Shown: positions 22,304 to 33,600 of the stretch, in pieces
How the letters are laid out: each line of letters opens with the position of its first letter
How positions within the stretch are numbered: position 1 is the first letter of the stretch
Source: Panagrolaimus kolymaensis
Lineage: Eukaryota; Nematoda; Chromadorea; Rhabditida; Panagrolaimidae
Assembly (NCBI GenBank): GCA_028622995.1
Contig: JAJQJQ010000005.1
Location: 5,766,001-5,830,000, forward strand
Direction of reading: 5' to 3'
DNA length: 64,000 nucleotides
Program-made: the position numbers and the translations under genes
The notes under the pieces: generated by a model
The model's input: only the letters and a program-made list of their open reading frames with translations
The model's database searches: none
Told to the model about the DNA's origin: nothing

Positions 22304-22469
22304 ATTATTTTTTTAAAAGGCAGTTGGTGATTTATTTTTCAGCAGCTGCTTGCTTTGAGCTAAGAAAAAAGAAGGGAAAGTAACAACTAACCTTAAAACA
22401 AGCTGGCGATAAGCTGGATGAACAAATTGGCGAGTTTTTGATCTCGTCATAAGTTTTTCAATCAAAACC
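22304..22469. promoter_or_regulatory. Short head-to-head promoter with a CAGCTG E-box
   Basis: Only 166 bp separate the start codons of the C2HC-finger gene (-) and the one-Ig gene (+), so both promoters must lie here or overlap the first exons. A 10-bp palindrome at 22341-22350 contains CAGCTG, a bHLH E-box of the kind bound by myogenic or neuronal bHLH factors. The functional role is inferred. Confidence 0.4.
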
Positions 22470-23059
22470 ATGGTTCGATGTGGTTTTCTTGTAGTAATTG
22501 TGGTCATTATAATATTTTGTGTTAGCTTAAGTGAAGCAAGAGGTGGAAAACGTGGAGGTAAAGGAAAAGGTAAAAGTAATTTACAATTTGCTCAAGTTGC
22601 GGAATTTTCTTTGATTCAAACTCAACTCGCAGATAATCGAGTAAGTTAGTTAATTACTGAAACTAAAAAATATATGATAATTATAATTTCAATAATAATT
22701 CACATTTTAGAGCGCGCACATAATTACTGGATCACATTTTAGTCAAATTTTTCGTCTTGGATATAAACTTGTTATGATTTGTCGAGCTCGAGGAGATCCT
22801 CGCCCTATGATTAAATGGTTTAAAGAAGGTGCGGAAATGCAACCAAAAACAAATACGCATGTATGTGGTTATGATAATTTTGTAACAATTTTAATAATTG
22901 TTTTTATAGTATTATGAAAAGCCATTGGGAACAAATGATTTATGGTCAAAATTGGAGATAGACCCCGCAACAATGGGTGATCAAGGCATTTATGCGTGTG
23001 TGGCTAATAATCAACTCGGTGTGATGGCAAAAAATTTTAAAGCGGAATACACGTATTAA
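22470..23059 (+). CDS. Secreted one-immunoglobulin-domain protein (OIG-like)
   Basis: Three exons (22470-22640, 22711-22860, 22910-23059) give 156 residues. Residues 1-26 form a signal peptide rich in Val and Ile, followed by a very basic Gly/Lys/Arg linker (ARGGKRGGKGKGK). A single I-set Ig domain fills the rest: MICRAR holds the first Cys, IKWFK the core Trp, and DQGIYACVANN the second Cys with the tyrosine corner. There is no transmembrane segment, so it is probably secreted. Layout and motifs resemble the nematode one-Ig-domain family; OIG-4 of that family stabilises acetylcholine receptor clusters at neuromuscular junctions. The specific member is not certain. Confidence 0.75.
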
Positions 23060-23650
23060 TTACTTTTAATAAAATTATTTTTGTTTGTTTGTATGTTATT
23101 ACCAAGCAGCTAGTATAAAAATGGTTAGAGAAAAGGCAACAAAACGTTTGTTGAAAAATCAAAAAATAGAGGCAATAAAGTATTAAATTAGTTAGAAAAG
23201 TTACTATGTAAAGCATGAATTAAAGTCCTAACAATCGTTGTTAATGATTGCTCTTGAACAAACTAAAAAGTGGTCAATTAACAATTCTTATTGAAAAAAA
23301 ATCCACAAGCACGTTTGCTAAGGCTAAATTAAAAATTCCAATTAATTACATTGAACTATGATTATTTTTTATAATTTGATACAAATAATAAAACATTGAA
23401 TGATAATTGAGGAGAAATTCAACAAGCTTTGTTGGAATGTCTTCTTCTCCTCATTATCTCAGCTGGCTGTTCTCAAACAAAAACATGTTTCAATAAGAAA
23501 AAAAAATCTCAAAGCGATTGTTTGGGGTGTATTTTTGCAAGAAAAAAATTCATTCATTGCTTTTCCAAAGAAAAAGGTTTGCATCATTTTAATATTTCTA
23601 TGAAATTATTATTACCTCAAATTTAAATTGCACTTTTATTATCTCAAAAA
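23060..23650. other. Intergenic region upstream of eIF2B-epsilon
   Basis: This region is mostly AT-rich and non-coding. A 65-codon frame at 23429-23626 starts with a signal-peptide-like stretch and has six cysteines, but it ends only 24 bp before the eIF2B-epsilon ATG with no trans-splice acceptor between, so it is more likely leader or promoter sequence. Confidence 0.4.
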
Positions 23651-25930
23651 ATGCCTAATCCAACGGATGATAAGTTTACTATCTTGCTGATTGCAGATAT
23701 TTTTGATCCTCATTTTGCTCCTATTACTTGTAATACTGCTTGGGTAAAACTTTTCTTTTTCAAAATCATATGAACTAACCCTCATTTTTAGGCGAATTTT
23801 CATCTTGCTTCTATAAAGCTTCTTGATCTTGCTCTTGATTGGATATCACTTCTAAATGCTCCAAATGTTCCAAACATTCTAATTATTTCGACAACTTTGA
23901 CAGAAGAGAATTTAGCTGAATTTCAAAGGTAACACACAGTTTTATGAATCTCTTATTAATTAATACTTTTCAGAAAATGGGCTTATGACTTCAAATCTTT
24001 TCGTGCTATTCGATGTGAAGGCTGTACCAGTGTTGGACAAATGATGCGTGAAGTTGAATCACGAAGTCTTCTTCCCAAAGGCGAATTTCTTCTTGTTGAA
24101 AACATCGCAACTTTCTGTTCATCCAACTTGTCATCTCAAATTGAAGCTTTTAGGTTTGTTTTTATCTTGTGATAATCTTACCTTTATAAAAAAATTTTTA
24201 GAAATCGTAGAAGAAGGGATAAGAATTGCGTCATGTCATTGCTTTATTCTCGTCAACTATCAGGAGAACAAAGATTTGTTGGTTTTGAAACTGATTCAAA
24301 GAAGCTCTTGGTTTATCAAGGAAACAAAGATAATCCAACATCAGAATATAAAAAAGTATGTTATATCATTTTTTTGTTTTGTTATAATTATTTTGTTGTT
24401 TCAGAGAATGTTTACAACTCAATCAACGATTCGTGCAGATCTCGCTCCATGTGGAATTTCAATTTGTTCAAGTGAAATAATGATTCAATTTGCTGATAAC
24501 TATGATTTTGAACAATTTGATCAAGTCATTCACGAAATTCTTGTCAACGAAGATCTTCATAGTCAAACAATAAATGTTGAAATTCTTCCTGAGAATGTTG
24601 TTGCTTTTACTGCTTCTGATTATGGATCACTTCTTCGTGCTCAACGACTTTTGGTTCATCGATGGTGTTATCCTTTGACGTATGATCGCTTACCAACTCG
24701 TGTTTTTGAAGAACAGATTCCTCTTCGGTATCATCGCAATCATGTTTACATACCAAAAGATGAAGAAGCTCCGATTTCAGCTGAAGGAACTGTATTGGGA
24801 AGGGGAAGTCATATCGGAAATGATGTTGTTTTACTTGATGTTACTCTTGGAAAAAATGCGCAAGTGCATGAAAAAGCTGTGCTAAGAAGTGTTATTGCTG
24901 GAAATGATCTCAAAGTTGGAAAAGAAAGCGTAATAGATGGTGTGGTTATTGGTGACAATGTTACTATCGGGTCGAATTGTAAAATTGGTTCAAAAACTGT
25001 TATTGGTTCTGGCGTAAATTTGCCTAATGGAGCTACGTTGCGTTCTAATATGGTTGTTATGGCATCACCTGCTCCTGAAGATAATGATGACATCGAAAGC
25101 CATCGTGAACCTCTAGGTTTGAATTATGTCTGAGATTAAAATTATTTTTGTTCGATTTTTAGGTTACTATACTTGGAAACTACTCGATGAGGCCAATGGG
25201 CATTTTTGGAAGAGAAGTTGGAGCTTCTCTCGCGCGCACAAAGAACGTCATGCAAGTTTACAATCTCGTAGCAGCCTTCAACATAGTATATCAGTGGATC
25301 AAGGTGCTGATCAAGGTGACGCTGCTGCTGGTGGTGCTGATGTTATCCTTGATACAGAATTTTATTATAATGCTTTCATGAAGGAGATCCGTGAATCAAT
25401 GCGTGAATCTTATGGAAGTGAAAACAGACATACATCTGACGCAATCAATAATCTTTCTGTGGAAATTAATTGTTCGAAATTAGCTAATGGAATTTCACCC
25501 GAAGATCTCACACGTGGTGTCTTTGCTGCATTCTTAAGTCTACCACCATTTGATACTACCAAACATTTTAGTATTGTGAAAGAAGTTAGTTTGTTTTATT
25601 ATTTTCTCGTCTTTCATCATTTCTTAATTTTAGCTTTTTAAACAATGGAAAATGTTGTGGAATAAATATTACAAAACCCGTGATAACAAATTACAACTTC
25701 TCCATGCTATTGAAGATGCTGCACTTGATAATTCTACTGTTCGAACTTTGATGCCTCACATAATTAATCTGGTTTATGATGAACTTGAAGATTTTGATGA
25801 AGTTATTATTTCATGGTTTGATAATCTTCCTCCTGATTCCATTCTTCGTCCTGATATGAAAACATTTATTGAATGGCTTATGGAAGACGATGATGAAGAT
25901 GACGACGGAAGTCAAGAAGAAGAAGCATAA
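23651..25930 (+). CDS. EIF2B5: Translation initiation factor eIF2B subunit epsilon
   Basis: Seven exons (23651-23743, 23792-23928, 23974-24153, 24202-24355, 24405-25116, 25163-25584, 25634-25930) give 664 residues; human epsilon has about 720. The N-terminal half is the nucleotidyltransferase-like domain. Next comes a left-handed beta-helix of hexapeptide repeats (GNDVVLLDVTLGKN, IDGVVIGDNVTIGSNCKIGSKTVIGSGVNLPNG). The C-terminal third is the W2/HEAT catalytic domain, ending in a run of Asp and Glu. Epsilon is the catalytic part of the eIF2B exchange factor, which reloads eIF2 with GTP and is the target of the integrated stress response. The start follows a short purine-rich leader. A small gene follows on the same strand after 137 bp, possibly in an operon. 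Confidence 0.88.
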
Positions 25931-26067
25931 AATGGTTAATTTATAATGTCTTTGTTTTGTGTTTTGTTTGTAATAAAAATAACATTTGATTCTTTTGTCT
26001 TATTTACATTTAAAGTGTTTATTCACTTTTACCTCTAACATAAATTCAGTTCAATATCTTCAATGAA

Positions 26068-26438
26068 ATGACTTCCAGAAATTTTAAAATGAATCGCCCA
26101 AATGTTTTGGATGGCCTTAACCGCTCTCGTAATATGATGCTAAAGAATCCTAGCTATGCTAGTAAACCAAGCCCCATGGAAACTAAACCTCCCATTAGAA
26201 CAAATATGACTAATATGGATGCTTCGTTTGCTTGCATTGCTACTAATTCAAATTTTAATAACCCATTTATTCCTATTTTACCCCGTATTGCAGGTATGTA
26301 TGTATTACAAAGCAATTTTAAAAGATTTTTTTAACAAGTTTACCGAAAATCAATTATTTACTGTAAAAATAAATTTCAGATCCTCCTCCAATGCCGGTTC
26401 AACCTGATCGTTCTAAGCTTCCTAATACCAATCCTTGA
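26068..26438 (+). CDS. Small protein of unknown function, 95 residues
   Basis: Two exons (26068-26293, 26380-26438) join in frame. The protein is polar, rich in Asn, Met, Pro and Ser, with no signal peptide, transmembrane segment or cysteine pattern. The short second exon is proline-rich (DPPPMPVQPD). A TTCAG acceptor lies about 19 bp before the ATG, and the eIF2B-epsilon stop is only 137 bp upstream, so it could be the downstream gene of an operon with its own trans-spliced leader. The family is not recognised; it looks disordered. Confidence 0.5.
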
Positions 26439-26587
26439 ATATGTATTATGTACAAACATATGTACTGTATAAATTATTATATCTTGTATTCTTACATGCA
26501 TTTATAATGTATTTTAAAAACTATTATTATTTTATTTCTGCACCGAATAAATTTTTATTTAAAATTAAGAATAAAATCTTGATGAGT

Positions 26588-28634
26588 TTAATTGCGAGGT
26601 TTTACTGGATAGCTTGGATGCTTGTTCCTCATGTGGGACGTCAAGTGATCACTTCTTAAATTTTTTTTCATTTTTAATTAAATGATTTATGGTGGATAAA
26701 CAAGTCATACCTAGCAAATTTATACGAACACCAAAGGCAGCTATACGGTTTCATTCCTGTATGTTTGCGATAATGGCGAGTAAGTTCGTCACTTCGAGCA
26801 AATTGCCATCTGAAAGTTAGTAATTTTGATATAAAGAATTTTTCGGGTTGGTAATATATCACTAACCCGCAGTCAATCCATCCACAGACATATGGTTTTT
26901 CGCCAGAGTGTGTCCTTGAATGAGCTTTTAAATGTGAACTTTTACTGTAAGTTTTTTCACATCCAGGATAATCACATCGATGTTGCCCTTTAATAACCTT
27001 TCGAGTTCTTCGTTTTGGTTTTATTTCCGTTTCTTTTTGAGGTGCAACAATTCCACATGGTTGTTGTTGTTGATAAGATGTTGAAGGAGGAAGGTTCATA
27101 TGAGGAAGATTTACTGGAGCCATTGAAGGCATTTCAAACATTTGTTGAGTTTGTGTTGGATGAACATATTGATGAGGGTAATTGTACGGTGGTGGAGGGC
27201 CCAATAAATATGCATCATGCTTGTTTACACCTAGTGGTGTTAATAACTGTGATGCGGGTGTGCCGCCTGTTGAAGGTTGTGGTGGCAAACTGAAAAAATC
27301 AAAACAGGTTTGTTAATTATTTTTCTTCTTTTTATTTATTTTTTGTTTAAATTTTAGAGGTCGGGAGTAGTAATGTATCTATCTTCTTGTTGTTTTTCAC
27401 AAGAATAAAAACTAACAAAATAGTTAGTTTTGGCCTTTCAAAAACAAGTTTGCATAAGAAAGTAAATTTATTTTCTTTTGCCCATCATTTTTTCTTTGAA
27501 GTAAAAAAGCAATCAATATGATTTTTTTTGGAGAAATTATGATTCATCAAAAAGAAAAAACCGAACCTTTATTGACGATCATGCGGGATGGTGGCTCGTT
27601 AAAAGATAAGATAAGAAAAGAATCCGGACCCAAATAAAAAACTGTCAAAAAACAGAAAAGCTTATAGGATTGGCTTCATATATTTAATTTTATAAAAATG
27701 TGTTAAAAGAAGCTTTAAAAATGTTTGAAAAGACGTAAGCAAAATCAAAATTGATCAAATGTTACAATAAATTGGGGTTAAACTACATAATAATGTTTGA
27801 TTAAAAATCATAGCTAAAGTTTTGTACAGTAATAAAAGAAAAGTATGAATAAAATAATCCTAAAATTAAATTTGTAAGGTGGATTTTAAAAATCAAATAC
27901 ATCCCGAAAGAAAAATTATAGTATTACCGTATCAAATTTTATTTAATGGAAGATTGGGCAACTTTTTATTTTTTTAAAAATTTATTGTCAAACCAGAATT
28001 TAAAAAAATATATGTAAGTCCTACCTTTGATACATAGTATTACTGTTGAGATCATTTCTAATAGATGGATAAAAAACTTCTTGAAGATTATTAGGTTCTG
28101 ATTTTATATTAATATTGTTTTCATCCGGTGAAGTTTTATTTTCATCATTATTATTTGATGGTGATCTTTTACATTTTGCTATTGGTGGTGGCGCTGGATT
28201 TAGTTTAATTGGAGGATCTTTTGATGATGATGATGTCACTAAAGGCATTGATGGCATAGTAGCTCCATTAACTCCACCACTATTTAAAATTGCTGCTTGG
28301 AAAAAGTTTGGTGAAGCCAAAGCCGCTGCAGAAGTTAATAAACCAAAATTATATGGGGATAATTGAGCACTTAATTCCACCAATTTATAATATAAATTTG
28401 TTGGTTGAAATGTTGAAGTTCCCTGTTGAAGAAAATGGTCAATAACTGGTGTTGCAAGATTTGGAAAAGAAGCACTAAAGAGATTATTAGTATTTTCTAA
28501 ATGGCCTCTGTCTGTGACAACATATTCTGAAATATCTTGCCATATCTAAAATATTTTTAAAGTTAATATTCATTGAAAAAAGAATGGTAATAATAACAAA
28601 CTTCATTATTTGAAGGATCATTTGGGTTAAACAT
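26588..28634 (-). CDS. Krueppel-like transcription factor (KLF/SP family)
   Basis: Five minus-strand exons (28634-28602, 28545-28025, 27289-26867, 26809-26711, 26654-26588) give 380 residues. The N-terminal 270 residues are Pro, Ser, Asn and Gln-rich and disordered. Three C-terminal C2H2 fingers follow: [38 protein letters not shown] and [17 protein letters not shown], with KLF linkers HSGEKPY and HTGMKPY. The finger contact residues ([24 protein letters not shown]) match KLF/SP proteins, which bind GC or CACCC boxes. The last finger ends HMRNKH, a His-x4-His spacing. The last acceptor is an unusual TTTAAG. A 735-bp intron splits the disordered region. KLFs control fat storage, ageing and muscle or gut programmes in nematodes; which KLF this is cannot be told. 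Confidence 0.85.
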
Positions 28635-30693
28635 AGCCTATGTTACTTTGTTGAGGATTTTTATTTAAAAATATACCCATTCAAACTTTGTCGTTTTTCC
28701 TTGAGAAAGTTTTTCCACTTTCAAATGAAAAGAAAGAAGAGAACCAAAAAAATGATAAACTAAAAAGAAAGAAATGGACTTTTACGATCTGCAAAGAAAT
28801 GGTAAAAACAATATTGAAACACGCACAAAAAAATAAAATAAATCAATGATGGTGAGATGATTAAAAAACAGAAATTAAATGAGCAACAAATATCACTATA
28901 ATTAAAAATGAAAAATTAAAGCTTACAGTATTTTTTTGAGAATACTAAAAACATAAGATATTGTGTTTTCACAAAATCATTTTTTAGGAGATTTTAAAAG
29001 TGCAAATGACTCATGATTACTTAAAAATTACTTTTTTTTTCAAACAAAAAAAGACATCGGAAGATAAAACACAATTTTGTTTCATCCAATTTTTTTGGTG
29101 TTGAAAGAAAAAAGTTAAATGACAAAAAAAAGAAGAAGAGAGACTTCGGTTTTATTTCCATTCTTCTATTCCTTCTTCTTCTCGTGTTCACCATGTCCGT
29201 TGCGCGCAACAACAAAAAAAGTTTATCGTCCTCTAAGGTCGATGATAGAAAGAAAAACACGTAAAAATGTGAAGCAAGAAAAAATAAACCACAAAAAAAT
29301 GAGCAATGGTTGATGCTCCACCTTCTTCTTTTTCCTTTCTTGCGCATGCTCAAATTTTTTTTACGATTTTTTATTTTATTTTAAAGGGTATCTTTCTTCA
29401 GTCCTTTTTTTAAAGTTTATAAACACATTTATTGTGTCGAGGTTAAAGAGAAAAAAAGGAAAACAAAAACGGATCAAACAATAAAAGAATGATTCTTTTT
29501 AAATTATAGGCATCATAATAAAGCGGAGGAACATACGAGAAATGAACATTGCAACAACCAATTTTTGGTAAGAATAAGAATATTTTTTTGTTATCTTATC
29601 TTCTTTTTTTGGAAAAAAAAGTAGAAGAAAAGAAAAGGACAAAGTTGTTGACGCAAAAGCTGCTAAAAATCATGATTTTGATCAAAGAAAGACGCACAAG
29701 AAAGCCATAATTTTTTTTCAATAATGACGTATGATTAATTTAAATTTTTGGATGAATAATAATGCCAAAATGCGTAACCAAATAAACTTTGCATCATTAT
29801 TTTGTCTAGCATTCATTTACTGTAACAATCAAACTGCAAAACTGAATGAAACTTTTTCTGTCTCCTAAATTTAAGAAAAAAATAGTTAATTGAATTAAAT
29901 TAACTTTTTATTACTATTGTGCGTTGAAAAAAACAAAGAGGCAAAAAAATCATGGGATGTTGTTGTTAAACACCGGAAACTTTCTTTCGAATAAAACATA
30001 AAAAACACACTCGCGAAACCCAAAAGATAAACTTTTTTTCCTTATCTTATGTTTTAGTCATTTCTTTTAGACCTTTTTTTACATTGATTGAATCGGTATT
30101 TTCTTCTTAATCAAGTAATCAATCAATCCCTTTTAAACTAATAAAATAACCAAAAATAGGAAAAAAGGGTTCGCTTGTTAGAAGGAGATGAAGAAAAAAA
30201 GAGCTAAATCACTCAAACGTTCAATAATGGAAAGAAAAAATGATTGCGAAAAAAATCTTTTTTATCGAACACATAAATAGGCTTTTATAAAAACGTTTTA
30301 GTCAGTTTTTTTTCTAACAAGCTCTATAATTTTTTTGGGGAAGTTCTATAAAAAAGAAAGTGGTGAAGATATACTTACAGCATCGACTTGCAAAGGTTAA
30401 AAAATCTATTGATGGCTTAAATGTTATCGATGATAAAATCTTTAGAATTATGGTTGTTAAGCCTTTTAGATAACCTACATAGTTCATTTTTTTCTATGTT
30501 AACTTTTTGTTCTATTAAAACAATTTTTAAGCTTTATTTTTCTTTCTCAAAGCCTTGAATTTCTTTGAATGATAAAATGTATGATCAGAGGAATAAAATT
30601 TATATAAGCACGTTTATTTTTAATTTCGCAATTTGAGGAGGATAAAATGGAACAACTCTAATTAACTAATAATATTGGGAACAAGAAGGTAAT
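28635..30693. other. Two-kilobase non-coding region upstream of KLF
   Basis: This lies between the KLF start and the myosin stop, both minus strand, so it is mainly the KLF promoter plus the myosin 3' flank. It is full of A and T homopolymers. Open frames here (for example 29021-29353) are low-complexity Phe/Lys/Arg text and are not believed. The size suggests a rich regulatory region. Confidence 0.45.
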
Positions 30694-33600
30694 TTAAAAA
30701 TCAGCAGCGGAAGCTCTTGAACGACTGGGTGATCGCATAACTGCAACGGATTGGGATGTTTGAAGTCCACCGCCGGGAGCCATGGAAGCAGCGCTTCTGC
30801 TTTTAGCTCGAAGTTTGCTCAAACCATTTTCAGCTGAATCTGCACGTTCTTCAGCATCAGTGAGTTGATGTTGAAGTTGACGATATTTTTGAAGGTTAAG
30901 ATTGGCTACTTCTTCAGCTTCTTCCAATTGTTTCTTTTGGGTCTTGAGTTTGTTCTAAAAATTTGTTAATTTTTTATTTATCATGCTCAATAAAAAAGTA
31001 TTCTCTTACTTGAAGTTTATCAACAAGATCTTGAAGGCGTTCGAAATTCTTCTTATCTTCATCAACTTGGAATTGTAATTCCCGGAGACGACGTTCTTGT
31101 TTAGACATGTTTTTATTGGCATCTTGTGAGCGGCGTTGTTCACCATCAAGTTCTGATTCAAGTTCACGAGTGCGTTGTTCAAGTTTGGCGATAACCTTTT
31201 TGCCTCCTTTAAGAGCAGCGGCTTCAGCTTCATCAAGACGAATTTGCATTTCCTTAACTTGTTGTTCAAGTCCTTTACGAAGTCTTTCAACATGCATGGC
31301 ATGTTCTTGTTCTTGTCGAAGTTCTTCTGCGAGACGTCCTGCATCAGCAATGGCTTTCTTGCTACGTTCTTCGGATGCTTTGAATTCATTTAGGGTTTCA
31401 TCAAGATCAGCATGGATGGCTTGAAGCTCTCCTTCAAGTTTACGTTTGATACCAGAAAGGGAGTTAACTTGGGCACTGAGATCATTAAGTTGGTCTGAAA
31501 TGTTGGGGTTTTAATTAAAAAAACAAATTGGATTTAAAAGGTTTTACCTCGGGCATCGTGAGCTTCATTTTCAGCAGCTCGACGAGCACGATCAGCTTGC
31601 TCTAACGCAACCGAGAGTTCTTCCTTTTCGGATTGAAGAATCGTAGCACGTTTTTCAGTCGATAAATATTGCTCGCGAATATCATCCCGATTGCGTTGTT
31701 CTTCCTCCACTTGTATTTGCAATTCGCGTATTTGCTCTTGATGACGTTTGAGATTTTTTTGAGCATCAGCATTGGCCCGGTTTGCATGATCTAGGGCGAT
31801 CTCTAATTCATTAATGTCTGCTTCTAGCTTCTTTTTGACTCTTAAGAGCTCGGTCTTAGATTTCGTTTCATTTTCTAATGAAGCTTGCATAGAATCCATA
31901 GCACGTGAATGATTTTTGCGGGTGTTTTCAAATTCTTCTTCTTTTTCTTGAATGCGCTTTTCAATTTCAGAACGGATTTGGCTGACTTCAACTTGAGCTC
32001 GAAGAACTTTGGATTCTTCAGCTTCAAGGGCTGCTTCAGCTTCATCAAGGGCATGTTGGAGTTCTTCTTTTTCAACTTCAAGACGGCGAATGATCTTTTG
32101 CATTTCATGAACTGATCGACCACCTTCTCCAAGTTGATCACTCAAATCCTTGATTTCAGTAGCAAGAGCTTTATTTTCACGACGAAGGCCTTCAATAGTT
32201 TCTTGGAATTCTTCTTGACCAGTTTTAAGTCGGAAGAGATCGGTTGATAGATTACGGTTATCACGTTGAGCTGCATCAAGTTCATTAGCAAGGTCATCAA
32301 CCTTCTTTTTCCATTCATCGATGATGCGATCGAATCCTTTTTGTTTCTTTTCAAGGGAAGATGCAAATGCATTGGCGCGTTCTACATCAACTTGAGCATC
32401 ATCTAAATCACCGACAAGTCGAGATCGAGTTTTTTCAAGTGAGGCAATTTTTGAGTTTGCAGCATCTACAGCTTCACGAAGTTCTTGGATTTGTTGGACT
32501 TGACGACGTTCGGCTTCTTCAATTTCATCAGCCTTAAGCAAACCTTCACCTTCGAAGCGAGTCTTCCATTGAGTGATTTCAGCATTGGCTTTGCTGAGTT
32601 GGCGAAGAACTTCATTTTTGGATTCAAGTTCATCTTCGAGGCTTTCGCGAAGTTGATCAGCTTCGTGTTGGTAATTTTTAGCTTGAGCTGCAAGGGATTG
32701 ACGTTCACGTCCTTCTTCATCAGCAGTGCGGCGAGCTTCTTCAAGTTGAGAAGTAAGTTGTGATTTCAAACGGGAAAGGGCATTAAGTTGGGATTCGGCT
32801 TCTTCCAATTGTCGGGCCATATCTCCATTTTCATTGTGAAGGCGATTTTTGAGGGATGAGAAATCTTCTATAACGGAAACATTAGATTAAAAAACCAATA
32901 AAACCGCTGCAAAAAGTGAAGAAGAACTGTTTATTTGGTTTGGTTTGTTAGTTTTTTATTTGGGTTTGTTAATAAAGTTATATGGTAATCTAAGACTTCT
33001 AACGTACGGAGAGCACGACTCTGTTCGTCCGCTTTAGTTTGAAGTTCAGCAAGTTGAAGTTCATACTGTTTTGTAAGCTTTTCAGCATTAAGCTTGGATG
33101 AAGTTTCTCCATCAAATTGAGATTGAAGGTCTTCATACTCGCGTTGAACTTGAATGCGATCTTTTTCAATCTTTTGTTTTTGTTTTTGTATTTGTTCCAA
33201 TTGATCAGTCAATTCTGCAACGGCATCGGTATGCTTCTTGCGAAGAGCGCCGAGTTGATTTTCATGATTGAGGTTAGCTTCTTCGAGATCACGTCGGATT
33301 TTAGCAAGTTCAGCTTCACGCTTTTTGTTAATTTCGATTTGAGCCGCTAAAAAATAATTAGTTTTATTTATGTATATCAAAATTGGTGAATATAGGGACG
33401 TATGTCTTTACCTGTTGAGCCACTAGTTTCATCAAGACGTTCACCCAATTCTTCAAGTTCACGTTGAAGCTCTTGTTTGGCACGATCACTCTTGGAGCGG
33501 GATTGCCGTTCAGATTCAAGCTCTTCTTCGAGTTCACTTTGGCGGGCTTGCAATTCCTTGATTTGACGTTGAAGCTTGCCAACAAGGGATTGTTCATCTT

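Noticed and set aside
23429..23626. 65-codon frame with signal-peptide-like start and six cysteines
   Set aside because: It ends 24 bp before the eIF2B-epsilon ATG with no splice or trans-splice acceptor between, and has a Lys homopolymer core; more likely promoter or leader sequence.
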